From: Asticcacaulis sp. UBA2476
GTDB lineage: Bacteria; Pseudomonadota; Alphaproteobacteria; Caulobacterales; Caulobacteraceae
Reading direction: 5' to 3'
DNA length: 48,297 bases
Assembly (NCBI GenBank): GCA_002342035.1
Contig: DDPE01000011.1
Location: 1-48,297 of the forward strand
How positions within the stretch are numbered: position 1 is the stretch's first letter; the number at the start of each line of letters is the position of its first letter. The notes beneath the pieces are model-generated. The model was not told where the DNA came from. It saw only the letters and a list, made by a program, of their open reading frames with translations, and made no database searches. Both the position numbers and the translations under genes were made by a program. Positions 7,248 to 16,166 of this stretch are shown here, piece after piece.

Positions 7248-10200
7248 ATGAAGAGTTTACCTAAGATGTCGCGCACACGTCGCCGTCTCTTGGCGGGATC
7301 GGTGCTGGCGAGCGCGGCCGTTTTGGCCTTTGCGGGGCCTGTGCTGGCTCAGGAGGCTGCTGCCGATACGGATACGACCGAGGTCGTGGTGGTTGGCGCG
7401 CGTAAAAACCTGCAATCGGCGCAGCAGATCAAGCGTAACGCCGATACGGTCGTCGATTCGATCACGTCTGAGGATATTGGCTCCTTTCCGGATAAGTCGG
7501 TGGCCGAAGCCCTGCAACGGGTGGCCGGTATCACCGTGACGCGCTTTGCCGGTACGGACGACACCTCGCACTTTTCGGCAGAACCTTCGGGCGTGATCGT
7601 GCGCGGCCTGCCGCAGGTGCGCTCAGAATTTAACGGTCGCGACACGTTCTCAGCCAACTCGTCGCGGGGCCTGAGCTGGGGTGATATTTCGCCGGAACTG
7701 ATGGGCCGCATTGATGTTTATAAGAACCAGACGGCGGAACTGATCGAAGGCGGTATCGCCGGCTCTATCGACTTGCGCACGCGCCTGCCGTTTGACTCTA
7801 AAGGCCAATCAATGGGCCTGACGGTTGATTTTTCACATGGTGACCGTGCCGAAAAATGGGCGCCGTCCGTATCGGGCATCTGGTCCGACCGCTGGGAAAC
7901 TGAGCTGGGTGAGTTCGGTTTTATGGGGAACCTCGCCTATTCCAAGGTCATCACGGCATCCGAAGGTGTACAGTATGACCGTATGGCCATTTTTGATGTC
8001 GATGCGTTCGGGCCGGGGCTGAGCTATGTGCCGTCCGGCATCTATATGCGCGAAAATATCTATGACCGCCGCCGTAAAGGCATATCATTGGCTGGTCAGT
8101 GGCGCTCCAATGACCGCAATATGATTGCTACGGCGCAGTTTAACCGCTCAACCTATGATAATTCATGGAAAGAGCGCTCGATCTATTCGTCCGCATTCTC
8201 GATCTATGGAGCGGCCACGGATTCGATTGTAACAGATCCGGCGCTTTTAGGGGCGCTCAGTGGCACTGATCCTTTGGTGTTTAACGATCAGGGTGATTTA
8301 GTGAGCGGATGGTGGTCTTCCCCAACGCTGTACCGTGGTGAGGGTGTTGCGGCGGGCTTGTTGCTGGCCGGTAACGAACTGGGGCAGCCTTACTTTAATC
8401 AGTGCTATTCGTGGGAAGGCTGCGTCGGGCGTCAGGCGTCACAACTGGATACGCAATCCAACCGTCTAAAAAACAACCAGTATACTCAAGACGCCTCGCT
8501 TAACTTTAAGTGGAACCCGACTGAGAAACTGCGTCTGAATTTTGATGCTCAGTATGTCGAATCCGAAGTGAAAAACTATAACGCTTCAGCCACAGCACGT
8601 ACCTTCGTTAACACCTATGTCGATGCGTCGGGTAAATATCCAACCCTGACGTTTGAGCCTGAATCGGCGGAAAACATCAACCTGTCGCCGGGTGGTTTGA
8701 ATAACGCCAACAACTATTCATACTATTCTGTAACTGAGCATACCGAAGACTCAGAAGGCACCGAACTGGCGCTGCGGGCCGATGCCGAATACGATTTTGA
8801 CGGCACGTGGCTCGACTCGATCAAGGTCGGGGTGCGTTATGCCGACCGTGACCAAACCGTGCGCTGGGGCGCTTACAACTGGGCCAATATCGCCAATACC
8901 TGGGCAAGCTCCGGCCCGTACTATAATATCGATAAGCCAATCTACGGTGATGGCTCATATGAGTTCTACACTTTTGATTCCGACTTCTTTGACGGTAATC
9001 AGATGAACCAGCACACCTTTGCTTTCTTCAGCATGGATCGCCTGATGGATCGCGAAGGTTTTGGTGAGACCCTCCGGGCTGACCGCGTCAAGGGGCCGGG
9101 CTATGTTCTGACGGGTGATGACTTTGCGCCGGTATGTTCCAACATGGGCTATCGTGCGGGTGAAACCATCGTTAGCGACTATGGCTGCTACAAGCCAAAC
9201 GAAATTCTTGAGTTTAATGAAAAGACTTCAGCGGCCTACTTCATGCTGAAATTTGGCGGACCAGATGCCACCATCGGCGGGATTGGGGTTTCAGGCAACA
9301 TCGGTGCGCGTTACGTAGAAACAACAGACACCACTGAAGGATCGGTTACCTACCCGGTGGCTTTCTCAAACGCAGCGCTGGTCTGTACACGGCCAACGCC
9401 TGCAGACGTACCGCCGGGGGCACCTGTGCCGCCGCCGACCAATGGCTGCGTGACTTCGGCTGAAGAAATTGCCTTCAACAATGGTAGTTTTATGCTCTCG
9501 TCAGCCAAGGCTAAGCATGAGCACTGGCTGCCCAGCTTCAACCTTAAGCTTGATGTCACCGATGAATGGGTCGTGCGTTTAGCGGCGTCTCGTGCCATGT
9601 CGCGTCCGGATGTCGGTTTGCTGCGTAATTATGTGACGGTTGGCCGTATCAGCCCGAACCTGTCGAACAGCAGTGACCCGAACATCATTCGCAATACAGC
9701 CGGTGATATTGTCGGCTATAACTGGCAGTATCAGGCCAATTCCGGTAATCCCTATCTGGAGCCGATCACGGCGGATCAGTTTGACATCACGGCGGAATAC
9801 TACTTCGCGGCGGTCGGGTCGCTGACCGCAACCGCCTTCTACAAGAAGTTCAATAATTACATTCAAAACGGCACCTATAATCTGGACGTGACCAATAACG
9901 GCGTGACCCGTTCTGTTCTGGTCGAGGGGCCTATGAATGGTGATGGCGCCAAGATTTCCGGTTTTGAAGTGGCTTATCAGCGCTTCTTCGACTTCCTGCC
10001 GGCGCCGTGGGACGGTCTGGGAGTTCAGGCCAACTACACCTACGTCAAGAATGACGGCATTGAGACCACTCACCTAACCAATGAAACCGGTCAGGGAACG
10101 GCGGGCGGCGGCGTATCCTATGATGGTACGGCGGTTAAGGCTGATGCTCTGGAAGGTGTATCGGAGAATGCCTACAACCTCGTGATGATGTACGAAAAGG

Positions 10201-10484
10201 GTAAGATCGCGGCCCGTCTGGCCTATAACTGGCGCGATGAGTTCCTGGTGACAGCCATTGACTGCTGTACGGGTTTGCCCATCTGGCAGGAAGCGGCCGG
10301 GTATCTTGATGGTTCGGTGCGGTACCGAGTGAATGATACACTGGAACTATCGGTTCAGGGGTCGAACCTGCTGGGTGAAGATACCGTGCTCTTGCAGCAG
10401 GTCAATAACGATGGCCTGCTCAAGCCCAACGCCTGGTTCAAGAACGACCGTCGCGTTCAGGTTGGTCTGACGCTTAAATACTAA
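7248..10484 (+). CDS. TonB-dependent receptor, probably for chitooligosaccharides
   Basis: A 1078-residue outer-membrane receptor of the Xanthomonas/Caulobacter type (TIGR01782-like). The N-terminus has a basic start (MSRTRRR), a hydrophobic signal and a cleavage site after VLAQ. TTEVVVVGAR at about residue 43 is the TonB box and plug entry. The plug runs from about 55 to 190, including SFPDKSVAEALQRVAGITV; the rest is the beta-barrel, ending in the aromatic-terminated strand RRVQVGLTLKY. It uses TonB-ExbBD energy to import a large nutrient. The location between GH20, halogenase-like and GH18 genes suggests chitin fragments as substrate; that is inference. A terminator-like hairpin follows. 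Confidence 0.93.
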   Translation: MKSLPKMSRTRRRLLAGSVLASAAVLAFAGPVLAQEAAADTDTTEVVVVGARKNLQSAQQIKRNADTVVDSITSEDIGSFPDKSVAEALQRVAGITVTRFAGTDDTSHFSAEPSGVIVRGLPQVRSEFNGRDTFSANSSRGLSWGDISPELMGRIDVYKNQTAELIEGGIAGSIDLRTRLPFDSKGQSMGLTVDFSHGDRAEKWAPSVSGIWSDRWETELGEFGFMGNLAYSKVITASEGVQYDRMAIFDVDAFGPGLSYVPSGIYMRENIYDRRRKGISLAGQWRSNDRNMIATAQFNRSTYDNSWKERSIYSSAFSIYGAATDSIVTDPALLGALSGTDPLVFNDQGDLVSGWWSSPTLYRGEGVAAGLLLAGNELGQPYFNQCYSWEGCVGRQASQLDTQSNRLKNNQYTQDASLNFKWNPTEKLRLNFDAQYVESEVKNYNASATARTFVNTYVDASGKYPTLTFEPESAENINLSPGGLNNANNYSYYSVTEHTEDSEGTELALRADAEYDFDGTWLDSIKVGVRYADRDQTVRWGAYNWANIANTWASSGPYYNIDKPIYGDGSYEFYTFDSDFFDGNQMNQHTFAFFSMDRLMDREGFGETLRADRVKGPGYVLTGDDFAPVCSNMGYRAGETIVSDYGCYKPNEILEFNEKTSAAYFMLKFGGPDATIGGIGVSGNIGARYVETTDTTEGSVTYPVAFSNAALVCTRPTPADVPPGAPVPPPTNGCVTSAEEIAFNNGSFMLSSAKAKHEHWLPSFNLKLDVTDEWVVRLAASRAMSRPDVGLLRNYVTVGRISPNLSNSSDPNIIRNTAGDIVGYNWQYQANSGNPYLEPITADQFDITAEYYFAAVGSLTATAFYKKFNNYIQNGTYNLDVTNNGVTRSVLVEGPMNGDGAKISGFEVAYQRFFDFLPAPWDGLGVQANYTYVKNDGIETTHLTNETGQGTAGGGVSYDGTAVKADALEGVSENAYNLVMMYEKGKIAARLAYNWRDEFLVTAIDCCTGLPIWQEAAGYLDGSVRYRVNDTLELSVQGSNLLGEDTVLLQQVNNDGLLKPNAWFKNDRRVQVGLTLKY

Positions 10485-10506
10485 ACCGTCCTTAGCGGTT
10501 TGGAAT

Positions 10507-10541
10507 ATGGCGCATCATCTGATCGGTGGTGCGCCATTTTT
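10507..10541 (+). terminator. Terminator-like hairpin after TonB receptor
   Basis: ATGGCGCA and TGCGCCAT pair (8 bp, 15-nt loop) followed by TTTT. It may partly uncouple receptor transcription from the halogenase genes beginning 97 bp later. Confidence 0.65.
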
Positions 10542-10637
10542 ATGTAATAAATTGATTTTCATAATTAAATTATTTTCCTGAACGCTTGTGGACTTATGAT
10601 TTGTCTGTAATCATCCTGACCAAAAGGTGAGGGCGGA

Positions 10638-12161
10638 ATGCATAAACTGAAAGTCGTCATTGTCGGGGGCGGAACGTCGGGCTGGATGTGTGCGGCGGCC
10701 TTTGCCGGTGTCATGCGGCGTGAGCAGGTCGAGGTGCAACTGATTGAATCCGACGAAATCGGCACCGTAGGCGTCGGTGAGGCGACCTTACCCCACATCA
10801 AGGATTTCAACGACTATATCGGCATCAATGAAGCCGAGTTTATGCGTAAAACCCAGGCCACGATCAAGCTGGGCATTGAGTTTGTCGACTGGGGCAAGAT
10901 CGGCAACCGCTATTTCCATCCGTTCGGAAAGTTCGGTGCGCCGATGGGGGCGACCGACTTTTTCCAGATGTGGTTACGGGCGCGGGCTGAGGGCCTTGAG
11001 ATGCCGCTTGAGGATTTTTGCTACGCCATAGTGGCCTCAAAACAAAACCGGTTTGAATTTCCCTCAAAGGATGGCAATTCGGTCAAGGCGTCCTATTCTT
11101 ACGCCTACCATTTCGATGCGTTTCTGTATGCGCGGTTCCTGCGGGAGTTCTCAGAAGCGCGCGGTATTGTGCGCACTGAAGGCAAAATCACCGATGTGAC
11201 GCTTAATCAGCATAGTGGTGATATCCGGTCGGTCACCTTGGCGTCGGGCGAGGTAGTTACGGGCGATCTGTTTATCGACTGTTCGGGGTTTAGAGGGCTG
11301 CTGATTTCCGGGGCGCTTAAGGTTGGTTATGAGGACTGGACGGGGTGGTTGCCGTGCGACCGGGCGGTAGCGGTGCCGTGCGGCAAAACCGCCAAGGAAA
11401 TTACACCCTATACCCGCTCGACGGCGCGTGCGGCGGGCTGGCAATGGCGCATCCCGCTTCAGCACCGCACCGGCAATGGTTATGTCTATTCCAGCCGGTT
11501 TATCTCGGACGATGAGGCTGCCGCGACCTTGCTGGCTAATCTGGACGGGGCGGCGCAGGCCGATCCTCGCCCCTTGCGCTTTACCGCCGGACGGCGGGAA
11601 AAGTGCTGGCAAAAGAACTGTATAGCTATCGGTCTGGCCAGCGGTTTCCTTGAGCCGCTGGAATCGACCAGCATCTATCTGGTGCAGATGGCGATCACTT
11701 TCCTGCTGCGATTGCTTCCCGGCGACCGCGCAATAGATCAGACGCTGGAGGACGAATTCAACCGCCTGATCGATGTTGAATATGAGCGGGTGCGTGACTT
11801 CCTGATCCTGCACTATCATGCCAATACCCGCACTGACGCGCCCATGTGGCAATACTGCCGGGACATGGAAATCCCCAACAGTCTGCGTGATAAGATCGCC
11901 CGCTTTAAGCATCGCGGCTATATCCATGCCTATGCCGACGGCCTGTTCGCGCCGCCTAGCTGGCAGGCTGTGTTCTTCGGTCAGGACATTGTGCCGGAAC
12001 GCTATGATGCGCTGGCTGAGGCGATGGACCGTGAGGCGCTGATGACGCGCATGACGGATTTGCGCACGCTGATCCGTGTGGGTGTGGCCACCATGCCGGG
12101 TCATGATGACTTTATCCGCAGCTATTGCGATGCCGGTAAGGCGATGGAGGCTGTGCGATGA
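10638..12161 (+). CDS. Flavin-dependent tryptophan halogenase family protein 1
   Basis: A 507-residue FADH2-dependent halogenase-type protein with no signal peptide. GGGTSGW (10-16) is the FAD-binding glycine motif. Lys77 in ATIKLGIEF aligns with the catalytic lysine (Lys79 of PrnA), WQWRIP (268-273) is the signature WxWxIP, and Glu342 in LEPLESTSIYL aligns with Glu346 of PrnA. All halogenation determinants are therefore present. Relatives encoded beside TonB receptors in Xanthomonas and in marine metagenomes (BrvH) brominate indoles in vitro, but their natural substrate is unknown. The stop overlaps the start of the next paralogue (ATGA). No flavin reductase is nearby. Confidence 0.9.
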   Translation: MHKLKVVIVGGGTSGWMCAAAFAGVMRREQVEVQLIESDEIGTVGVGEATLPHIKDFNDYIGINEAEFMRKTQATIKLGIEFVDWGKIGNRYFHPFGKFGAPMGATDFFQMWLRARAEGLEMPLEDFCYAIVASKQNRFEFPSKDGNSVKASYSYAYHFDAFLYARFLREFSEARGIVRTEGKITDVTLNQHSGDIRSVTLASGEVVTGDLFIDCSGFRGLLISGALKVGYEDWTGWLPCDRAVAVPCGKTAKEITPYTRSTARAAGWQWRIPLQHRTGNGYVYSSRFISDDEAAATLLANLDGAAQADPRPLRFTAGRREKCWQKNCIAIGLASGFLEPLESTSIYLVQMAITFLLRLLPGDRAIDQTLEDEFNRLIDVEYERVRDFLILHYHANTRTDAPMWQYCRDMEIPNSLRDKIARFKHRGYIHAYADGLFAPPSWQAVFFGQDIVPERYDALAEAMDREALMTRMTDLRTLIRVGVATMPGHDDFIRSYCDAGKAMEAVR

Positions 12162-13666
12162 TCGCGTCGCCTGCGCTGCCTAAGCGGGTCGTTATCGTCG
12201 GCAGTGATATCGACGCCTGGCTGAGCGCCAATACGGTGCTTCGGGCGTTAGCGACCCACGGTGTTGAGGTCAGTGTGGTCGAGACCCGCTCGACCCTGAC
12301 GCCTGCGGATGTGTGCGAGGCACTGCCGGAGTTTCGTAAATTCATGCGGTTGCTCAACCTGCCCGAAGCGGCGGTGCTGCAATCGGGAGCCGGAGCGTTC
12401 AGTCTGGGGCAGCGCTTTGCCAATTTTTCGGGCAAGGGCGCGTTCATGAACGCTTACGGTCCAACGGGGCCGGCGTCTTTGAGTACCAATTTCGTCCAGC
12501 ATTGGGTGCGGGCGCGGCAGATGGGCTTGCCGGCGGAGTATGAAACCTTTAACCTGACCGCTATGGCGGCCCAGACCGGACATGTGCTGATGCCGGCGCG
12601 GGCGGTGGCAGGGACAATGCCGAGCGAATACGGCTATCACCTGATGGCGGCCGGATTGGCTTCGTTTCTCAAAGCGGTTGCCATGCGGCGTGGGGCCACG
12701 GTCTATGCCGGTGAGCATTTTGGGCTGAAATGGGCGCAAGACGGGGCCATCTCAGCCGTTTTGGCCAGCGATGGTACGGTCATCGAAGGCGATCTGTTTA
12801 TCGATGCGACGGGCGCGCAAGGCCGGTTAATCGGTGCGCTTGAGGCGGCGGATACGGAAAGCTGGCGCGATCTCTATCCGTGCAATCGGCTGTTGACGGC
12901 GGCGACGGGTGTGTTCCGACCGCTGCCGCTTTATGCGCAAATATCCGCCAGTCGTCATGGCTGGTGGGGGCTATATCCGCAACGAAGCCAGACCACGCTT
13001 CAGATGGCCTTTGATAGTGAACGGCTGAGTGACGATGAGGCGCTTGAGGCCGCCCGCAGCCTGTCGGGGCAGGCCCTGTCGGGCGCTACGGTGAGGGACA
13101 TGGCGCAGGGTATGCGCCCGCAGCCGTGGGTGAAAAACTGTCTGGCGGTGGGTGAGGCGGCGGCACGGTTTGACCCGCTGGACGCAGCACCGCTACAGTC
13201 CCTTCAGATAGGACTTAGTCATCTGGTGGCGCTCTATCCGGTGACGGCAGACATGGCGATTGAGCGCGATATCTATAATGAAACCGTGTCTGATCACTAC
13301 CGCCGTCTGCGTGATTATCAGTTGGTGCGCTATAGGCTTAACCGGCGTTTTGACGATCCGCTATGGGACAGGGCGCGTGTCATGACGACACCCGACGCCT
13401 TGGCCTATAAGCTTAAGGTGTTTGAAGCGCGCGGCCTGATGGTGCGCTATGACCATGAAAGTTTCAATGAGGATAGCTGGCAGATGCTGGCCATTGGTCA
13501 TGGCCTGATCCCGAAGTCCTATGATCCGCAGATCGACCATGCCGATGACGCTGCCACGATCCGCACCTTCCAGAACCATCTGGCGTCCATCAAGCAGCAG
13601 ATCGGCATTATGACGCCTCACGAAGAGGCACTGATGGCGGTGGTGCAGGCGACCGCTCCGGCATGA
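12158..13666 (+). CDS. Divergent halogenase-family paralogue lacking catalytic residues
   Basis: A 502-residue intact frame between two canonical halogenase genes and overlapping both by 4 nt. The overall fold is shared (N-terminal strand VVIVGS, GDLFIDATGAQGRL at about 211-224, WVKNCLAVGE at 324-333), but every key motif is altered. GGGxxGW is GSDIDAW, the catalytic Lys becomes Ser82 in AFSLG, WxWxIP becomes WWGLYP (269-274), and the Glu of PLEST becomes Asp342 in DPLDAAP. Halogenation by the known mechanism is therefore unlikely. No frameshift or stop is present, so it looks conserved and functional in another role, perhaps as a partner subunit or flavoprotein. Coupling implies stoichiometric production with its neighbours. 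Confidence 0.82.
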   Translation: MIASPALPKRVVIVGSDIDAWLSANTVLRALATHGVEVSVVETRSTLTPADVCEALPEFRKFMRLLNLPEAAVLQSGAGAFSLGQRFANFSGKGAFMNAYGPTGPASLSTNFVQHWVRARQMGLPAEYETFNLTAMAAQTGHVLMPARAVAGTMPSEYGYHLMAAGLASFLKAVAMRRGATVYAGEHFGLKWAQDGAISAVLASDGTVIEGDLFIDATGAQGRLIGALEAADTESWRDLYPCNRLLTAATGVFRPLPLYAQISASRHGWWGLYPQRSQTTLQMAFDSERLSDDEALEAARSLSGQALSGATVRDMAQGMRPQPWVKNCLAVGEAAARFDPLDAAPLQSLQIGLSHLVALYPVTADMAIERDIYNETVSDHYRRLRDYQLVRYRLNRRFDDPLWDRARVMTTPDALAYKLKVFEARGLMVRYDHESFNEDSWQMLAIGHGLIPKSYDPQIDHADDAATIRTFQNHLASIKQQIGIMTPHEEALMAVVQATAPA

Positions 13667-15147
13667 CGGGGGTGCGTAAAACCGTTATTGTCGGCGGCGG
13701 AACCGCAGGCTGGATGGCCGCCGCGGCGATCGCGCGCGCCATAGGCACCGAATATCACGAAGTCTGCCTGATCGAGTCGGACACCATCGGCACGGTTGGG
13801 GTGGGCGAGGCTACCATCCCGCCCATTCAGGATTTCAATGCCTTTCTGGGCATCGACGAAGACGACTTTATCCGTGAGACGAAGGCGACGTTCAAACTGG
13901 GGATCGAGTTCATCAACTGGCGTGCGCCGGGGCACAGGTACTTCCATCCGTTTGGCGTCTATGGCCGCGATTTCGACGGTATTCCGTTTCAACACTTTAT
14001 GCTCAGGGGATTGAAGGACGGCGTGGCCGCAGACTATGGGCTTTATAATCTGGAGACGATGGCGGCGCGGGCGGGGACATTTGCGCGCACCGCCAAAGGA
14101 CAGGCCGTCGGCTACGCCTATCATTTCGATGCGGGCCTATATGCCAATTACCTGCGCCGCTATGCCGAGAGGCGCGGGGTTAAGCGGATTGAAGGTGAAA
14201 TTACCGATGTCACGTTAAATCCCGATGATGGGTTTATCCGGTCGGTGGCGCTGAAAAATGGCGCGGTGGTGTCGGGCGATTTCTTTATCGATTGTTCCGG
14301 CTTTCGCGGGCTGCTGATCGAGCAGGCACTCAAATCCGGGTATGAAGACTGGTCGAAATGGTTGCCCGCGGACCGCGCGGTGGCGGTGCCGTGTAGTGCC
14401 CCCTCAAGCGATATCCTGCCCTATACCCGTTCAACGGCGCGCGACGCCGGCTGGCAATGGCGCATCCCGCTTCAACACCGGATCGGCAATGGCTATGTGT
14501 TCTCCAGTGCGTTTATTTCGGAAACTGAGGCGACCGAAACCTTGATGGCCAATCTGGACGGGGAGGCGTTGGCTGAGCCGCGGGTGCTGAAGTTTGTGAC
14601 CGGTCGCAGACGTCGAAGCTGGGTCAAAAACTGCGTGGCGCTGGGGCTATCGAGCGGATTTTTGGAGCCTTTGGAATCGACCAGTATTCACCTGATCCAT
14701 GCGGGTGTTATCCGGCTATTGGGCATGTATCCCAAAATCGGCTTTGTTCCCGCGGCCATAGACCGTTTTAACCGGGAAATGGAAGCCGACTACACCACCG
14801 TCAAGGATTTCCTGATCGCCCACTATCATGTGACTGAGCGTGACGACACGCCGTTTTGGAACTACTGCCGCAACTATGAGATCCCCGATAGCCTCAAAGC
14901 CCGGCTGGAGCTTTACCAGTCGTGCGGGCAGGTCATGCCGACGGTGCTTGAGCTATTCAAGGACACCAACTGGTTTGCGATCCTGATGGGGCAGGGGCGG
15001 GTGCCCGATGATTATCACACCATCGCTGACCGGCTGCCGGACGATGAATTGCGCCTGCGGCTGGATGAGGTGCGTCGTCAGGTGGCAGCGCGGTTAGCGG
15101 ATCTGCCGCGCCACGCCGGCTACATCGCCAAAATCATCACTCCTTAA
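13663..15147 (+). CDS. Flavin-dependent tryptophan halogenase family protein 3
   Basis: A 494-residue canonical family member and close paralogue of the first gene. GGGTAGW (11-17) binds FAD, Lys78 in ATFKLGIEF is the catalytic lysine, WQWRIP is at 264-269, and Glu338 in LEPLESTSIHL is the catalytic glutamate. Its start overlaps the stop of the degenerate paralogue (ATGA), making a three-gene translationally coupled array. Its 3' end overlaps the convergent chitinase gene by 11 bp. Like other receptor-linked family members its substrate cannot be read from sequence; free tryptophan, indoles or another aromatic are all possible. Confidence 0.9.
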   Translation: MTGVRKTVIVGGGTAGWMAAAAIARAIGTEYHEVCLIESDTIGTVGVGEATIPPIQDFNAFLGIDEDDFIRETKATFKLGIEFINWRAPGHRYFHPFGVYGRDFDGIPFQHFMLRGLKDGVAADYGLYNLETMAARAGTFARTAKGQAVGYAYHFDAGLYANYLRRYAERRGVKRIEGEITDVTLNPDDGFIRSVALKNGAVVSGDFFIDCSGFRGLLIEQALKSGYEDWSKWLPADRAVAVPCSAPSSDILPYTRSTARDAGWQWRIPLQHRIGNGYVFSSAFISETEATETLMANLDGEALAEPRVLKFVTGRRRRSWVKNCVALGLSSGFLEPLESTSIHLIHAGVIRLLGMYPKIGFVPAAIDRFNREMEADYTTVKDFLIAHYHVTERDDTPFWNYCRNYEIPDSLKARLELYQSCGQVMPTVLELFKDTNWFAILMGQGRVPDDYHTIADRLPDDELRLRLDEVRRQVAARLADLPRHAGYIAKIITP

Positions 15148-16159
15148 GGGCGGCCTTAGCGGTTTTGATCAGGCGGTGATCGTCGGTGTCCTGGGATATT
15201 TCCCACACCATAATCCCGGCCCCTTTGTCTGCGGCCAGTTTTGCCTTTTTCTGTAATGTTTCCAGACCATTATAAGTGATATATGAACATCCGCCGCAGC
15301 GTTTGCCGATCACATCGGTTTTGAGAATATCGTCGCCATAGCGGGCAATCAGGTCGCGCATGCCGCCGTAGCCGTCCTTATAATCGCTAAAACCGTAGCC
15401 ATAAAACGGCACGCCCAGCACCAGCTTGTCTTTCGGAACACCCCGCGCGCGCCACAGATCCATATCGCTTTTGGCCTGGGCGAGCGGCGAATGCTCGTCG
15501 CCCGCTGTCCCCCAGCTTGGGCCGATGGCGTCATAGGCCATGACATTGATCAGATCGAAATAGGGGATCGACGATACCGGAATCATGCCGCCTTCATAGG
15601 ACGCCGTAGCGCAGGTCAACAGCTTACCACGCGCTTTAAGAGCTTCACTTAAAGCCTTGATAAAGGGCGTATAGTTTCCAGCCTTATCGATTTCAGTCAG
15701 CAGGGTGCCTTCGATATCAACATCGAGGCCGTCAAGGCCATAATCATCGACCAACTTGATCAGATCGGCCACAACGATATCGAGGTTTTGGGGCTCTAAC
15801 ATCACCCGCCAGTCGCCGGAGCACTGGGGAATGATCCCGCCACCCAGGGAGACCAAAACCTTGGCACCTTTGGCGTGAGCCAGTGTAACCGCGGTGCGCA
15901 TGGCATCGCCGGTTACCTGGGTGCCGCCACTGTCTGGCATACAGGTCATGACGCCGTTTAGCGCTACCGCCCCGGTCGGGTCAGGATTAACAAACGACAG
16001 GTTGATGTGGGTGTATTGGGTGAGGTCGGCTTTGGCCATAATCGGCCCCATGCTTTTAAAGGCCGGAACATAACCAATAACGACCGGAGCTTTAGTTTGC
16101 GCGATCGCAGGCTGAGAGGCCAGCAAGGCCGCGATCAGGATTGCATAATTGGTATTCAT
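15137..16159 (-). CDS. GH18 chitinase
   Basis: A 340-residue endo-acting chitinase family protein. The ATG at 16159 is chosen because it opens directly into a signal peptide (MNTNYAILIAALLASQPAIA, cleavage near residue 20-21); a longer frame from 16213 would bury it. The TIM barrel begins VVIGYVPAF, SLGGG sits near residue 104-108, and the catalytic DGLDVDIE at 143-150 places the acid Glu at 150. NVMAYDA and the C-terminal MVWEISQD are later conserved strands. There are no extra chitin-binding modules, so it probably acts on soluble chitin or oligomers in the periplasm or outside. It is divergent from hexosaminidase 2 and overlaps halogenase 3 tail to tail. Confidence 0.9.
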   Translation of the reverse strand: MNTNYAILIAALLASQPAIAQTKAPVVIGYVPAFKSMGPIMAKADLTQYTHINLSFVNPDPTGAVALNGVMTCMPDSGGTQVTGDAMRTAVTLAHAKGAKVLVSLGGGIIPQCSGDWRVMLEPQNLDIVVADLIKLVDDYGLDGLDVDIEGTLLTEIDKAGNYTPFIKALSEALKARGKLLTCATASYEGGMIPVSSIPYFDLINVMAYDAIGPSWGTAGDEHSPLAQAKSDMDLWRARGVPKDKLVLGVPFYGYGFSDYKDGYGGMRDLIARYGDDILKTDVIGKRCGGCSYITYNGLETLQKKAKLAADKGAGIMVWEISQDTDDHRLIKTAKAALKE

Positions 16160-16166
16160 TGGTATT
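16148..16166. promoter_or_regulatory. Candidate shared operator, site 3 (tandem ATTGGTATT)
   Basis: ATTGGTATT occurs twice with a 10-bp period (16148-16156 and 16158-16166), one helical turn apart and spanning the chitinase start codon. The same half-site appears upstream of the receptor, both hexosaminidases and here. Part of the match lies in codons 2-4, so coding constraint may contribute. Confidence 0.3.

Noticed and set aside
11151..12104. Long 317-codon frame on the minus strand inside halogenase gene 1
   Set aside because: It is antisense to a well-supported gene, rich in Arg, His and Gln as shadow frames in GC-rich DNA are, and has no recognisable domain or ribosome binding site.
12158..13666. 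Middle halogenase gene as a pseudogene
   Set aside because: The frame is full length, without stops or frameshift, in register with both neighbours through 4-nt overlaps; motif loss is better read as divergence.
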